This document shows, piece after piece, positions 18,475-27,702 of a stretch of 63,936 bases of DNA (positions are counted from its first letter, which is position 1; every line of letters starts with the position of its first letter). This DNA comes from an uncultured Bacteroidales bacterium. Its GTDB lineage: Bacteria; Bacteroidota; Bacteroidia; Bacteroidales; GWA2-32-17. The stretch is taken from positions 1-63,936 of the forward strand of contig CALGPK010000005.1 in the NCBI GenBank assembly GCA_937960415.1. The letters are read 5' to 3'. The position numbers and the translations under genes were made by a program. The notes beneath the pieces were generated by a model, which ran no database searches, was not told where the DNA came from, and saw only the letters and a program-made list of their open reading frames with translations.

Positions 18475-20526
18475 TTATTTATTCATAACAACGGGTATAT
18501 TTACATTTGGATCGGTCTTTTTTGCCAATTCAAAATATTTTGTGGCATCGTTTGGCTGCTGCATATTCAAATATGTAACCCCAATATTAACCATGGTTTG
18601 AGCGTCTTTTGGATCGAGTTCAACTGCTTTTTTCAAATAAATGAGCGATGAATCGTATTTGGCAAGTAAACCATACACCACACCCAAATCTTTGTTGACC
18701 GATATATTATTAGGTTTTATTTGATAAGCCCTCAACAAATAGTATTTAGAACGATACAAATCGTTTTTATATCTTCCGTACAAATTACCTAAATTATAAT
18801 TAGGTTCAAAGCGATTAGGATTGATCTGAAAATATTCCTCCCACACTTTGATTTTATAATCTACACTATCGTATGCCGAAAAAATAAGTTCTGTATTTGA
18901 ATAAACTAAATTGTGTTCGGGATTTAACGATAACAATCTTTTGTAAGCCCAAATAGTAGAATCGTAATTCTTGTTATACTCGTAATAAGCATTTCCCAAC
19001 AAAAGCAAAGCATCGCCATACGTTGGATGAATTTTCAACGAATGATTTAAGTATTTTATAGCCAGTTTAAGATAATCGTTACGCAAGTGTTCATTCCCTT
19101 TTTTAGTAGCTTCTTCAATTAGCTTGCCACCTGCCGAGCAATTACTTTTTGCACCGTTAACCGATACCTTTACATCGGTTGTAAATAGAGTAAAATCGTT
19201 TTTCCAGTCAAAATTTCGATCGATTGTCTTTATAGCATACAAAAGCATTATTACAACAAAAACTGCCAAAAATAGTTTCTTCGATGTTGGCCATTTGAGT
19301 ATGGCTTGTCGCATATAGTAAGCAGAAGCAAGTGAAAAACCAATGGAAGCAACAAACACAAAACGTTCGTTCATAAAAACACCTACCGGAAAAAGTATAT
19401 TCGACACTGGTGCTAACGAAATTGCATAAAAAAGCAGTGAATACGACAAAATATGCTTACGCGGTAAAAGCTTCAATGCCACAATGGCTAAAGATACTAC
19501 CAATATCAACGCCCCCCATGCCCGAATTTGATGCCATTCGATAATGGGGATGTGATATGGATAATAATCGTATGTAAGTGGATGAGGAAAGAATAACAAT
19601 TTGATGTATAAAAACATAGTATAAGCGATAGTAGCATATTTTTGCGATTTAGTCATTTCGAGAAATGAGTCGTTCATGAGTTCAGGAGCTGCTTTTATGC
19701 CTTCAGCCCCTACCACTTGCTGACGAACAATAAAATAAATAACAGCAGCCAATATAAGCGGAACTATAGTTTTTAAAATTTCACTCCATTTTTTATCGCC
19801 AAAGAACCACAATGCTAAAGGGATAGTTACAATAAAAGTGGCAGCAATTTCTTTCGAAAACATAGCACCGGCATAAACAAGAAAAGCATAAAAGTAATAT
19901 ACAACTTTACGAGTTTCGAGCAAACGCAATATGAAATAAAAAGCCAACAATGAGCCCAACAACGACATAATTTCGTCGCGACCTTTGATGTTGGCCACTA
20001 CTTCGGTATGTATAGGATGTGCCAGGTACAACAATGTTGCTAAAAAAGGAATATGCAGCTGCCACATATTGGCAGGAAATTTAGTTAAAAGCAATTTTGA
20101 TAAAACCACGTACAGAATTAAACACAGCAAAGCAAACAACAAAACATTGATAAAATGACTGATATGCGGATTCTGTCCGAATAATTCTATTTCTATAGCA
20201 AACGTAACCATCGAAAGTGGGCGATAACGTCCACCTGCAACTAAATCTTTTTTAACTTTAAAAAAACCTGTAAAAAGCTCATTTTTAAATATTTCTGGTA
20301 TTCCGGCAATTCCTTTTAAGGTAAAATCGTTTTGAGTTATTACAATGGCATCATCCAGCGCATAATCGTTAAGTATAGTGTTTCCATAGTAAACAAAGGT
20401 GAGCAAAAAAATAATCAGATAAGCCCAACGACGCGGTATAGCCTCTACAAACGATGGTTCAACTTTTGGCTGAGCTAACGACGATTGTTTTTTTTTGGAC
20501 TGTTGTTTTTGCTGTTTATTGGTCAT
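18475..20526 (-). CDS. TMTC-like multi-span membrane protein with C-terminal TPRs
   Basis: A 683-residue protein starting at the ATG at 20526; an ORF start 45 bases upstream precedes the promoter. After a Lys/Gln-rich cytoplasmic tail there are roughly ten membrane spans to about residue 445, then tetratricopeptide repeats (about 475-670). The first loop has DDAIVITQND, followed by RYRPLS and the HPIHTEVVANIKGRDE segment, which match the DD, SYRPL and HPIHTEAV motifs of eukaryotic TMTC O-mannosyltransferases (GT-C fold). Bacterial homologues are common and uncharacterised. Inference: a lipid-linked-sugar-dependent glycosyltransferase with substrate-binding TPRs on the periplasmic side. It leads the operon with purB and the ABC transporter. 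Confidence 0.8.
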   Translation of the reverse strand: MTNKQQKQQSKKKQSSLAQPKVEPSFVEAIPRRWAYLIIFLLTFVYYGNTILNDYALDDAIVITQNDFTLKGIAGIPEIFKNELFTGFFKVKKDLVAGGRYRPLSMVTFAIEIELFGQNPHISHFINVLLFALLCLILYVVLSKLLLTKFPANMWQLHIPFLATLLYLAHPIHTEVVANIKGRDEIMSLLGSLLAFYFILRLLETRKVVYYFYAFLVYAGAMFSKEIAATFIVTIPLALWFFGDKKWSEILKTIVPLILAAVIYFIVRQQVVGAEGIKAAPELMNDSFLEMTKSQKYATIAYTMFLYIKLLFFPHPLTYDYYPYHIPIIEWHQIRAWGALILVVSLAIVALKLLPRKHILSYSLLFYAISLAPVSNILFPVGVFMNERFVFVASIGFSLASAYYMRQAILKWPTSKKLFLAVFVVIMLLYAIKTIDRNFDWKNDFTLFTTDVKVSVNGAKSNCSAGGKLIEEATKKGNEHLRNDYLKLAIKYLNHSLKIHPTYGDALLLLGNAYYEYNKNYDSTIWAYKRLLSLNPEHNLVYSNTELIFSAYDSVDYKIKVWEEYFQINPNRFEPNYNLGNLYGRYKNDLYRSKYYLLRAYQIKPNNISVNKDLGVVYGLLAKYDSSLIYLKKAVELDPKDAQTMVNIGVTYLNMQQPNDATKYFELAKKTDPNVNIPVVMNK

Positions 20527-20544
20527 AAACTTGTTTTTAGCATT

Positions 20545-20552
20545 CAAAAATA
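20545..20552 (-). promoter_or_regulatory. Promoter -7 element for TMTC-like gene
   Basis: Minus strand TATTTTTG matches TAnnTTTG, 18 bases before the ATG at 20526; a TTG about 17 bases further upstream could be the -33 box. Confidence 0.5.
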
Positions 20553-20644
20553 ATGAATTTCTAACTAACAAGGTGCTAATTTTTTAAATGTTCGAACAAC
20601 GTTCATGGTTTCATTCAAATGAGTTATTTTTACATCGCAATTTT

Positions 20645-21511
20645 ATGAATGTGAAAATTAAAGAATATTTTAGCCTTATTAAGATTTCGCATACAGTATT
20701 CTCGCTACCATTTGCATTTATTGGAGCTGTACTTGGCTACAACGATGCCATTCAACCATTAAACTGGCAGTTGTTTTTAATGGTATTGTTATGCATGTTT
20801 TTTGCCCGAAGTGCTGCTATGGCATTTAACCGTTATACCGATGCACATTTTGATGCCCTCAATCCCCGTACCCAACAACGCGAAATACCTCGTGGCGTTT
20901 TTAAACGAAATCTGGTACTTATATTAACTATTATAAATACCATATTATTCGTTGTATCGACTTATGCTATCAATACGACAGTATTTTTTCTTTCGCCCGT
21001 TGCTCTTTTAGTTATTTTGGGCTATAGTTATTCGAAACGTTTTACCTATTTATCGCATATTTGGTTGGGAGTGGCACTGGCACTTTCGCCGGTGGGAGCA
21101 TATTTGGTGTTTAATCCTGTTTTTTCGTGGCAACCGGTTTTATTCGGACTGGTTGTAATATTTTGGGTAAGTGGTTTCGACATCATATACGCAACACAAG
21201 ATACCGATTTCGATAAAAATATAGGTTTATATTCCATACCCGCCAAATTTGGAATTAAATATGCCTTTACTCTTTCTAAAATCTTGCATTCTGTTGCCGT
21301 TTTAATAATGGTCATTATCGGTTTTTTCTTTCGTTATTCATATTTTTATTGGTTAGGAGCAATACTATTTAGCATACTGATTGCCGCTGAACACTTTGCA
21401 ATACACAGAAACAAAACCACAAAAACCATAAACTTAGCATTTGCTACATACAATAGTATTGCCGGTTTGCTATTCGGTTTATTTGTTATATTAGATAGAA
21501 TATGTTTTTAA
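20645..21511 (+). CDS. UbiA family prenyltransferase (probably menaquinone pathway)
   Basis: A 288-residue integral membrane prenyltransferase. I chose the ATG at 20645 (MNVKIKEYFSL); an upstream start adds 19 polar residues. Both Asp-rich motifs are intact: NRYTDAHFD (Asn62, Asp66, Asp70) and, near residue 185, DIIYATQDTDFDKN. These bind the Mg-diphosphate of the prenyl donor. The sequence resembles the 4-hydroxybenzoate prenyltransferase branch, but Bacteroidota use menaquinone, so a MqnP-like role in the futalosine route or a MenA-like role is more likely. The last 10 bases overlap the next gene. Confidence 0.87.
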   Translation: MNVKIKEYFSLIKISHTVFSLPFAFIGAVLGYNDAIQPLNWQLFLMVLLCMFFARSAAMAFNRYTDAHFDALNPRTQQREIPRGVFKRNLVLILTIINTILFVVSTYAINTTVFFLSPVALLVILGYSYSKRFTYLSHIWLGVALALSPVGAYLVFNPVFSWQPVLFGLVVIFWVSGFDIIYATQDTDFDKNIGLYSIPAKFGIKYAFTLSKILHSVAVLIMVIIGFFFRYSYFYWLGAILFSILIAAEHFAIHRNKTTKTINLAFATYNSIAGLLFGLFVILDRICF

Positions 21512-22038
21512 AAATCATAGTGCTTTGCTGTAGCCTATTAATATTTAATTTGAGTATTTGTCAAACAAAACCAATCATCCAATCGCAGTTTAAAAACTTT
21601 CACCGTTTAAATGATAGTATTTATCGCAGTGAACAACCTGATAGCACAGATATACCATTCCTTAAAAGTTTAGGCATTAAAAGTATTCTCAATTTACGCT
21701 ATTATCATCACGATACTCTGTTTATGGGAACATATCGCTACTTTAATTTGTATCACATTCCTATGAAAGCATATTATTTAACCAACAAACGAATGATTGA
21801 GGCAATGCGAATTTTACAAACTGCTCCAAAACCCATACTTATTCATTGCAAACATGGAAGCGACCGCACTGGTGCAGTAATAGCCATTTATCGTATTTTA
21901 TACAACGGATATTCAAAAAAAGAAGCCATAAAAGAAATGAAATGTAAAGCATTTGGCTTTCATCATATTTTTATAAACATACCTGCCTATTTGCACACAC
22001 GTAATATTGAGAAAATTAAAGCCAGCATTATGCATTAA
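21502..22038 (+). CDS. Exported dual-specificity phosphatase-like protein
   Basis: A 178-residue protein with an N-terminal signal peptide (about 1-21, SICQT). The catalytic C(X)5R loop is intact: HCKHGSDRTG with Cys116 and Arg122. The upstream part (IYRSEQPDSTDIPFLKSLGIKSILNLR) resembles the atypical Siw14/PFA-DSP-like phosphatases, which act on inositol pyrophosphates or other phosphorylated small molecules in eukaryotes. An export signal puts this one outside the cytoplasm, so the substrate may be an envelope phosphate such as a lipid or polysaccharide phosphate; that is inference. Its start overlaps the UbiA gene by 10 bases. Confidence 0.83.
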   Translation: MFLKIIVLCCSLLIFNLSICQTKPIIQSQFKNFHRLNDSIYRSEQPDSTDIPFLKSLGIKSILNLRYYHHDTLFMGTYRYFNLYHIPMKAYYLTNKRMIEAMRILQTAPKPILIHCKHGSDRTGAVIAIYRILYNGYSKKEAIKEMKCKAFGFHHIFINIPAYLHTRNIEKIKASIMH

Positions 22039-22361
22039 AATTTTTAGTTAAGCAAAAAATACAATTCACTATTAGCGTTAATACGTTAGTACAGATGGTA
22101 TCAACGTGTAACTCATTGTTTTTTAAGCACAAATAGGAATTAAATTTTAGTTATTTGTAGTTTATTGATATTCGATATTTAAATAACATGAGCTTGAATT
22201 ATAATGATATTCTGCTTATTATGTGCATTTATGTATTGAATGATCTCGTATCTCGCACGTCTATTAAACATCATGTACTATGGTAAAATCAGTAAACTAT
22301 TTCAATCAATTTTTGAACAACAAAAAAGATATTACCTTTATACGTCCTTTAATTATCGCAA
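22039..22361 (+). other. 323-base region without a recognised gene
   Basis: No coding region, RNA gene or repeat is recognised. The last 50 bases hold a promoter-like pair for the photolyase gene. A 30-codon reading frame from ATG 22273 ends in TGA overlapping the photolyase ATG, but it runs through the promoter-like sequence and has no other support. Confidence 0.5.
22312..22340 (+). promoter_or_regulatory. Putative promoter for photolyase
   Basis: TTTG at 22312-22315, a 17-base spacer, then TACCTTTA at 22333-22340, one mismatch from TAnnTTTG. It lies 21 bases before the ATG at 22362. Confidence 0.45.
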
Positions 22362-23648
22362 ATGAATAAGTATTCTATCGGCATATTTTGGTTTCGTCGC
22401 GATCTGCGAATTGAAGATAATCATGGACTTTATAAAGCATTAGAATCGGGGTTACCCATTCTACCTATTTTTATTTTCGATCCTTATTTTTTCGATAAAT
22501 TCCCTTCTAACGATAGACGTTTTAATTTAATTTACGATAGGCTGAAACAGCTTCATACTCAGCTTCACCATAAACTTCTCATTTTAAAAATAGAACCACT
22601 TAAAGCATTCGAACAACTTATACATTCGTACAACGTTGTAGCTGTATATGCTAACGAAGATTACGAGCCTTTTGCCATCAAACGTGATAACGAAATTGCT
22701 GTATTTCTGAAAAGACACAATATTATACTTTATCTGTTTAAAGATCAGGTCATTTTTCACAAGAACGAAATATTAAACAAAGCACAAAAACCTTTTACTG
22801 TATTTACTCTATACAAAAATGCATGGTTGAGTCAGTTTAAAGAGGAATATACCATATCTTACTCTTCCGAGGGTTTGTTGCATAATTTACACTTTGAAAA
22901 ACATCGTATGCCCGACAAAAACGAGTTAGGTATTGTTGAACAGTCGTACTTTTTAAAACCTTTGCAGCTCGAACATATAAACCAATACAAAGTTTATCGT
23001 GATATTCCAGCTCTCGATAGAACCAGTCATGCTTCGGTGTATTTACGTTTTGGATTTATCAGCATACGAAAACTTGTACGAATAGCCTTCGAAAAAAATT
23101 CAGACTACTTAAACGAACTAATATGGCGAGAATTTTTTATGCAAATTCTATATCATTTTCCACATGTAGAAAACGAAAATTTTAATAGCAAATACAATCG
23201 CATAGCGTGGCTATTCGACGAAAAACTCTGGCAAGCTTGGTGCAAGGGCGAAACAGGCTACCCCATCGTCGATGCGGGAATGCATCAACTACTTAAGACC
23301 GGATACATGCACAATCGCGTACGAATGATAGTGGCCTCATTCCTTACCAAGCATTTACACATCGACTGGCGACTCGGTGAAGCGTTTTTTGCCCAACACC
23401 TACTCGACTACGATTTGAGTGCCAACAATGGCAATTGGCAATGGGCTGCCAGCACCGGCTGCGATGCTGTGCCTTATTTCCGAATTTTTAACCCCATTAT
23501 TCAGCAACAAAAATTCGACCCCGAATATAAATACATCAAAACATGGATACCCGATTTCACTCCAAAAAAATATTTACCACCTATTGTCAATCACCAAGAA
23601 GCAAGAAACAAAACTTTAGATCTATTTAAAAAATCCTTACAAACCTAA
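22362..23648 (+). CDS. Deoxyribodipyrimidine photolyase / cryptochrome family
   Basis: A 428-residue flavoprotein of the photolyase family. The N-terminal antenna domain starts FWFRRDLRIEDNHGL. The FAD domain holds WREFF, GYPIVDAGMHQL (near 290), MHNRVRMIVASFLTKHL and NNGNWQWAASTGCDAVPYFRIFNP, all typical of class I CPD photolyases that repair UV cyclobutane dimers with blue light. The tryptophans and Asn of the flavin site look complete, so repair activity is plausible; a cryptochrome role cannot be excluded. The stop lies 12 bases inside the convergent phosphoglucomutase gene. Confidence 0.92.
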   Translation: MNKYSIGIFWFRRDLRIEDNHGLYKALESGLPILPIFIFDPYFFDKFPSNDRRFNLIYDRLKQLHTQLHHKLLILKIEPLKAFEQLIHSYNVVAVYANEDYEPFAIKRDNEIAVFLKRHNIILYLFKDQVIFHKNEILNKAQKPFTVFTLYKNAWLSQFKEEYTISYSSEGLLHNLHFEKHRMPDKNELGIVEQSYFLKPLQLEHINQYKVYRDIPALDRTSHASVYLRFGFISIRKLVRIAFEKNSDYLNELIWREFFMQILYHFPHVENENFNSKYNRIAWLFDEKLWQAWCKGETGYPIVDAGMHQLLKTGYMHNRVRMIVASFLTKHLHIDWRLGEAFFAQHLLDYDLSANNGNWQWAASTGCDAVPYFRIFNPIIQQQKFDPEYKYIKTWIPDFTPKKYLPPIVNHQEARNKTLDLFKKSLQT

Positions 23649-25364
23649 ATCAACCTTTATTTGATTCAATTTTTCCTGTACACGATGTTCTAAAACGTTT
23701 ATTGGCTCAGTAAAGTTGAATTTCATGCCTACATAAAATTTAATTTTTGGTTCGGTGCCGCTTGGTCGAATCGAAACTATTGTACCATCGCTTGTAACAA
23801 ACTGTAGTACGTCCGACTTAGGCAATAAAATAGGGGTAGAAACACCTGTATGCAAATCTGTAGCCTGTTGCTTTAAATAATCTTTTACTATTACCACTTG
23901 CGAACCTGCAATAGTTTTGGGGCTTTGCTCACGGTAACGAATCATCATCTGTTTTATCTCATCAAGTCCCGACGACCCTTTTTTAGTTATCGATATCAAA
24001 CTTTCTCTATAATAACCGTACCGTTTGTAAATATCCATCATAATGTCCCACAAGGTTTTTTGCTGGCTTTTTGCCCATGCAGCCACCTCGGCAATCATGG
24101 TACATGCCGAAACAGCATCTTTGTCTCGAACGTATTCACCTACCAAAAATCCGTAACTTTCTTCGCCACCACAAATATATTTTTTAGTTCCTTCGTTGTT
24201 GCGAATAATTTCGGCAATGTATTTAAATCCTGTTAGCACATCGTATATTTCTACACCATACGAACGAGCCATTTCGGTAAGTAACTCGGTAGTAACAATA
24301 GTTTTTACAATATATTCATTGCCCAAAAAGGCATTTTTTTGCTTCCACTGTTCCAAAATATAATAAGTAAGAATAGCTGCGGTTTGATTGCCGTTGAGCA
24401 ATACAAATTCGTCGTTTGTTTTAACAGCAACACCTACACGATCGGCATCGGGATCGGTAGCAAAAACCAATTCGGCGTTTATAGCATGTGCTTTTTCTAT
24501 AGCCATGGTCATTGCGGCACGTTCCTCTGGATTGGGGCTCTGGGTCGTTGGAAAATTACCATCTGCTATAGCTTGCTCTTCTACCAGATGTACATTGGTA
24601 AAGCCCAATTTTTTGAGTGCAGCAGGAACCATCTTTACTCCTGTACCGTGCAAGGGTGTATATACCATAGGCATATCGTGATAAGCACGAATTATATCGG
24701 GCTGTAGCGATAAATTAACAACTTCGTTTAGATAAAGTTCGTCGAAAGCCGAACCCAGTGTATAAATCAAATGCTGGTTTTTACCTTTTTTTACGTCGTT
24801 GAGTGATTCTATGGTTTTTACTTCCTGAATAATATTTTTGTCGTGTGGTGCCACAAATTGCCCCCCATCGTATCCATAAGCTTTATAGCCGTTATACTCT
24901 TTGGGGTTGTGAGAGGCAGTTATCATCACTCCACTAACACAATTCAGTTTACGAACTGCATACGAAAGTTCAGGCGTTGGTCGAATATCGTCGAACACAT
25001 GCACCTCAAAACCATTCGAAGCAAACACATCGGCAGTAGCCATGGCAAATGCTTTACTATTGTTGCGGCTATCGTAAGCAATAGCCACACGTTTGGGCTT
25101 ATCTGGAAAAGCTTTTGTTAAATAATTGCACAGTCCTTGAGTAGCCATTTCTACCACATATACATTCATACGATTGGTACCTGCTCCCATAATGCCACGC
25201 AATCCACCGGTACCAAATTCGAGGTTTTCGTAAAAAGCATCGATTAAGTCATCGGGATTATTCATTAACTGAATAATTTCGTTGCGAGTGTTATTATCGA
25301 TATTACATTCCAGCCACAAATTGGCTTTAGCTAATGCTAGCGAATATTTTTCGTTATCTACCAT
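23637..25364 (-). CDS. Phosphoglucomutase / phosphomannomutase
   Basis: A 575-residue alpha-D-phosphohexomutase. Phosphoserine loop: TASHNPKEYNGYK (Ser near 146). Metal loop: DPDADRVGVAV (near 307-317). Sugar-binding loop: GGEESYGFLVG. Phosphate-binding loop: RPSGTEPKIKFY near the C-terminus. It interconverts hexose 1- and 6-phosphates and so supplies glucose 1-phosphate for the rfbA and UDP-glucose routes encoded just upstream in the same operon. Three bases separate it from rfbD. Confidence 0.92.
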   Translation of the reverse strand: MVDNEKYSLALAKANLWLECNIDNNTRNEIIQLMNNPDDLIDAFYENLEFGTGGLRGIMGAGTNRMNVYVVEMATQGLCNYLTKAFPDKPKRVAIAYDSRNNSKAFAMATADVFASNGFEVHVFDDIRPTPELSYAVRKLNCVSGVMITASHNPKEYNGYKAYGYDGGQFVAPHDKNIIQEVKTIESLNDVKKGKNQHLIYTLGSAFDELYLNEVVNLSLQPDIIRAYHDMPMVYTPLHGTGVKMVPAALKKLGFTNVHLVEEQAIADGNFPTTQSPNPEERAAMTMAIEKAHAINAELVFATDPDADRVGVAVKTNDEFVLLNGNQTAAILTYYILEQWKQKNAFLGNEYIVKTIVTTELLTEMARSYGVEIYDVLTGFKYIAEIIRNNEGTKKYICGGEESYGFLVGEYVRDKDAVSACTMIAEVAAWAKSQQKTLWDIMMDIYKRYGYYRESLISITKKGSSGLDEIKQMMIRYREQSPKTIAGSQVVIVKDYLKQQATDLHTGVSTPILLPKSDVLQFVTSDGTIVSIRPSGTEPKIKFYVGMKFNFTEPINVLEHRVQEKLNQIKVDLGL

Positions 25365-25367
25365 ATA

Positions 25368-26237
25368 TTATATTTTTAAAGTTGACAAACAACGATGTAG
25401 CGAATCACGCCAGTAAGGAATTTCCTGTTCAAAGGTTTCAATAAATTTTTGACAATGCAAAACACTGTATGCCGGTCGTTTAGCCGGGGTGGGATAATCA
25501 TCGCTAAGTATGGGCTTAACTTTACATGGTAAATTAAAATAATTAACAATTTCTTTTGCAAAATCGTACCATGAGCACACTCCATGATTGGCAAAATGAT
25601 AAATACCACGCTTAAAAACATTTTTGTGATGTACCTGCTGTTGAATGATGGTAAGAATAGCTCGTGCAAGGTCTTCGGCATAAGTTGGCGAACCAATCTG
25701 GTCGTAAACAATACGAAGTTCGTTTTTTTCTTTTGCCAGCCTTACAATGGTTTTTACAAAATTATTACCAAACGTAGAATACAACCACGATGTGCGAATA
25801 ACCATGGTATCGACATGACGTAAGGCTTCTACTTCGCTTTTCTGTTTTGTACGTCCATAAACATTTAAAGGATTGGTAGGCGAATCTTCGTTGTAAGGCT
25901 TATTAGCTTTTCCATCAAATACATAATCGGTCGAAATGTGAATAAGATGCGATTTAAAATTAGCTGCCAGGCGAGCCAAATTGGTTACTCCTTCTACATT
26001 CACTTGCATGGCTTTTTTTTCTTCCGTCTCGGCTTTATCAACAGCAGTATATGCTGCCGCATTAATAATATAACTAAAACGCCGATTATTAAAAAATAAT
26101 TTTAATTTAGACAGATTGGTTATATCCAACTCATCAACGTCGGTATAAGTAATATTTAATCCCGAAAATTCGGATTCTATTTTTTTTATTTCACTTCCTA
26201 ACTGACCTTTAGCTCCTAAAACAACGATAGAATTCAT
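25368..26237 (-). CDS. rfbD: dTDP-4-dehydrorhamnose reductase
   Basis: A 289-residue short-chain dehydrogenase-type enzyme that makes dTDP-L-rhamnose from dTDP-4-keto-L-rhamnose with NAD(P)H. The Rossmann motif GAKGQLGSE is at 8-16; HISTDYVFDGKANKPYNE and the catalytic YGRTKQKSE are in the middle; TSWLYSTFGNNFVKT follows. All are typical of RfbD/RmlD. It lies between rfbC and the phosphohexomutase, six bases from rfbC. Confidence 0.94.
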   Translation of the reverse strand: MNSIVVLGAKGQLGSEIKKIESEFSGLNITYTDVDELDITNLSKLKLFFNNRRFSYIINAAAYTAVDKAETEEKKAMQVNVEGVTNLARLAANFKSHLIHISTDYVFDGKANKPYNEDSPTNPLNVYGRTKQKSEVEALRHVDTMVIRTSWLYSTFGNNFVKTIVRLAKEKNELRIVYDQIGSPTYAEDLARAILTIIQQQVHHKNVFKRGIYHFANHGVCSWYDFAKEIVNYFNLPCKVKPILSDDYPTPAKRPAYSVLHCQKFIETFEQEIPYWRDSLHRCLSTLKI

Positions 26238-26243
26238 AACAAA

Positions 26244-26792
26244 TTATTTAAAATAAACAGCCTGTTGAAATATGGGCAAGTTCTTGTCTTTTTCGGAAAT
26301 CAACACCTTGTCTGCTGGGATCTTCCAATCAATGTTCAAATGTGGATCGTTGTAAATTATACCTTTTTCCGATTGTTTATGATAAAAATGGTCGCATTTG
26401 TATGAAAAAATAGCTACTTCGGACAAAACACTAAATCCATGAGCAAAACCACGTGGTATAAATATCATGCGTTTACTCTCTTCGTCGAGTTCCACTCCAT
26501 ACCATTTACCAAAGGTTGGGCTATGTTGCCTTAGATCTACAGCAACATCCCATACCTTACCCTTTACAACGCGAACCAGCTTTGCTTGTGCATAGGGTTC
26601 TATCTGATAATGTAATCCACGAATAACCCCGTACGATGAGCACGATTCATTGTCCTGAACAAAAGTAACATGTATGCCACATTGTTTAAACTTATCCATG
26701 TTGTACGATTCATAAAAATAACCACGTGCATCTTTAAAAATATCGGGTTCTATAATCAATAAGCCATCTAATGGTGCTGGTATTACTTTCAT
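26244..26792 (-). CDS. rfbC: dTDP-4-dehydrorhamnose 3,5-epimerase
   Basis: A 182-residue cupin epimerase. Motifs: [20 protein letters not shown], the catalytic His in RGLHYQ, and [14 protein letters not shown]. It epimerises C3 and C5 of dTDP-4-keto-6-deoxyglucose. Its start overlaps the rfbA stop by four bases (ATGA), so the two are coupled. Length is normal. Confidence 0.95.
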   Translation of the reverse strand: MKVIPAPLDGLLIIEPDIFKDARGYFYESYNMDKFKQCGIHVTFVQDNESCSSYGVIRGLHYQIEPYAQAKLVRVVKGKVWDVAVDLRQHSPTFGKWYGVELDEESKRMIFIPRGFAHGFSVLSEVAIFSYKCDHFYHKQSEKGIIYNDPHLNIDWKIPADKVLISEKDKNLPIFQQAVYFK

Positions 26793-27673
26793 GACTGTAC
26801 ATTATATTTATCGTTTACAATGTCGAGCAAATAATCGCCATAAGGATTATTCCTATAAAACTGAGCCAACAACTTTAATTGTTCTCTATCAATAAATCCT
26901 TCGCGGTAAGCTATTTCTTCGATGCATGCAACTTTTAAGCCCTGTCGTTGTTCTATGGTTGCAATAAAATTCGACGCCATAAGCAACGATTCGTGAGTAC
27001 CGGTGTCGAGCCATGCCATACCACGGCTTAATAGCTTCACTTTTAGTTTGTTTTCTTGCAAATACAGTTTATTCAAGTCGGTAATTTCTAATTCACCGCG
27101 TGCTGAAGGTTTTAAGGATTTTGCTTTTTCTACCACCGTTGAATCGTAAAAATATAATCCGGTAATGGCAAAGTTCGATTTAGGCTGTTTGGGTTTTTCT
27201 TCAATGCTAACAACGTTACCATTTTTATCAAACTCGGCTACTCCATAACGTTCGGGATCTTTAACGTAATACCCAAATACCATTGCTCCATCGGTAAGCT
27301 GAGCTGCTTCTTTTAGCATTTTACGTAAACCGTAGCCATAAAAAATATTATCGCCCAAAATCATACAAACAGGCTCATTTTGTATAAAATTTTCGCCAAT
27401 AATAAATGCCTGTGCCAGTCCATCGGGCGAAGGCTGAATGGCGTACTGAATATCTAATCCTAAATGCGAACCATCTTTAAAAAGGGTTTCGTACAACGAT
27501 ATGTCTTTGGGGGTTGAAATAATTAATATTTTGCGTATTCCGGACAACATCAACACCGAGAGCGGGTAATAAATCATGGGCTTGTCGTAAATAGGTACTA
27601 TTTGCTTCGAAATACTAATGGTAATAGGGAACAATCGTGTCCCTGCACCTCCTGCTAATATAATACCTTTCAT
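26789..27673 (-). CDS. rfbA: Glucose-1-phosphate thymidylyltransferase
   Basis: A 294-residue nucleotidyltransferase that makes dTDP-glucose from dTTP and glucose 1-phosphate. I chose the ATG at 27673 ([16 protein letters not shown]); the ORF extends six codons upstream. [13 protein letters not shown] is the nucleotide-binding signature; [25 protein letters not shown] (metal Asp) and [19 protein letters not shown] are RfbA-specific. First of the three adjacent dTDP-rhamnose genes; rfbB is not in this window. Confidence 0.95.
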   Translation of the reverse strand: MKGIILAGGAGTRLFPITISISKQIVPIYDKPMIYYPLSVLMLSGIRKILIISTPKDISLYETLFKDGSHLGLDIQYAIQPSPDGLAQAFIIGENFIQNEPVCMILGDNIFYGYGLRKMLKEAAQLTDGAMVFGYYVKDPERYGVAEFDKNGNVVSIEEKPKQPKSNFAITGLYFYDSTVVEKAKSLKPSARGELEITDLNKLYLQENKLKVKLLSRGMAWLDTGTHESLLMASNFIATIEQRQGLKVACIEEIAYREGFIDREQLKLLAQFYRNNPYGDYLLDIVNDKYNVQS

Positions 27674-27702
27674 ATAATTTTTGTTTATCAAAAATAATAA
27701 TT

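Noticed and set aside
22273-22365. 30-codon frame ending in an ATGA overlap with the photolyase gene
   Set aside because: It runs through the likely promoter of the photolyase gene and has no recognisable protein feature; the overlap can arise by chance.
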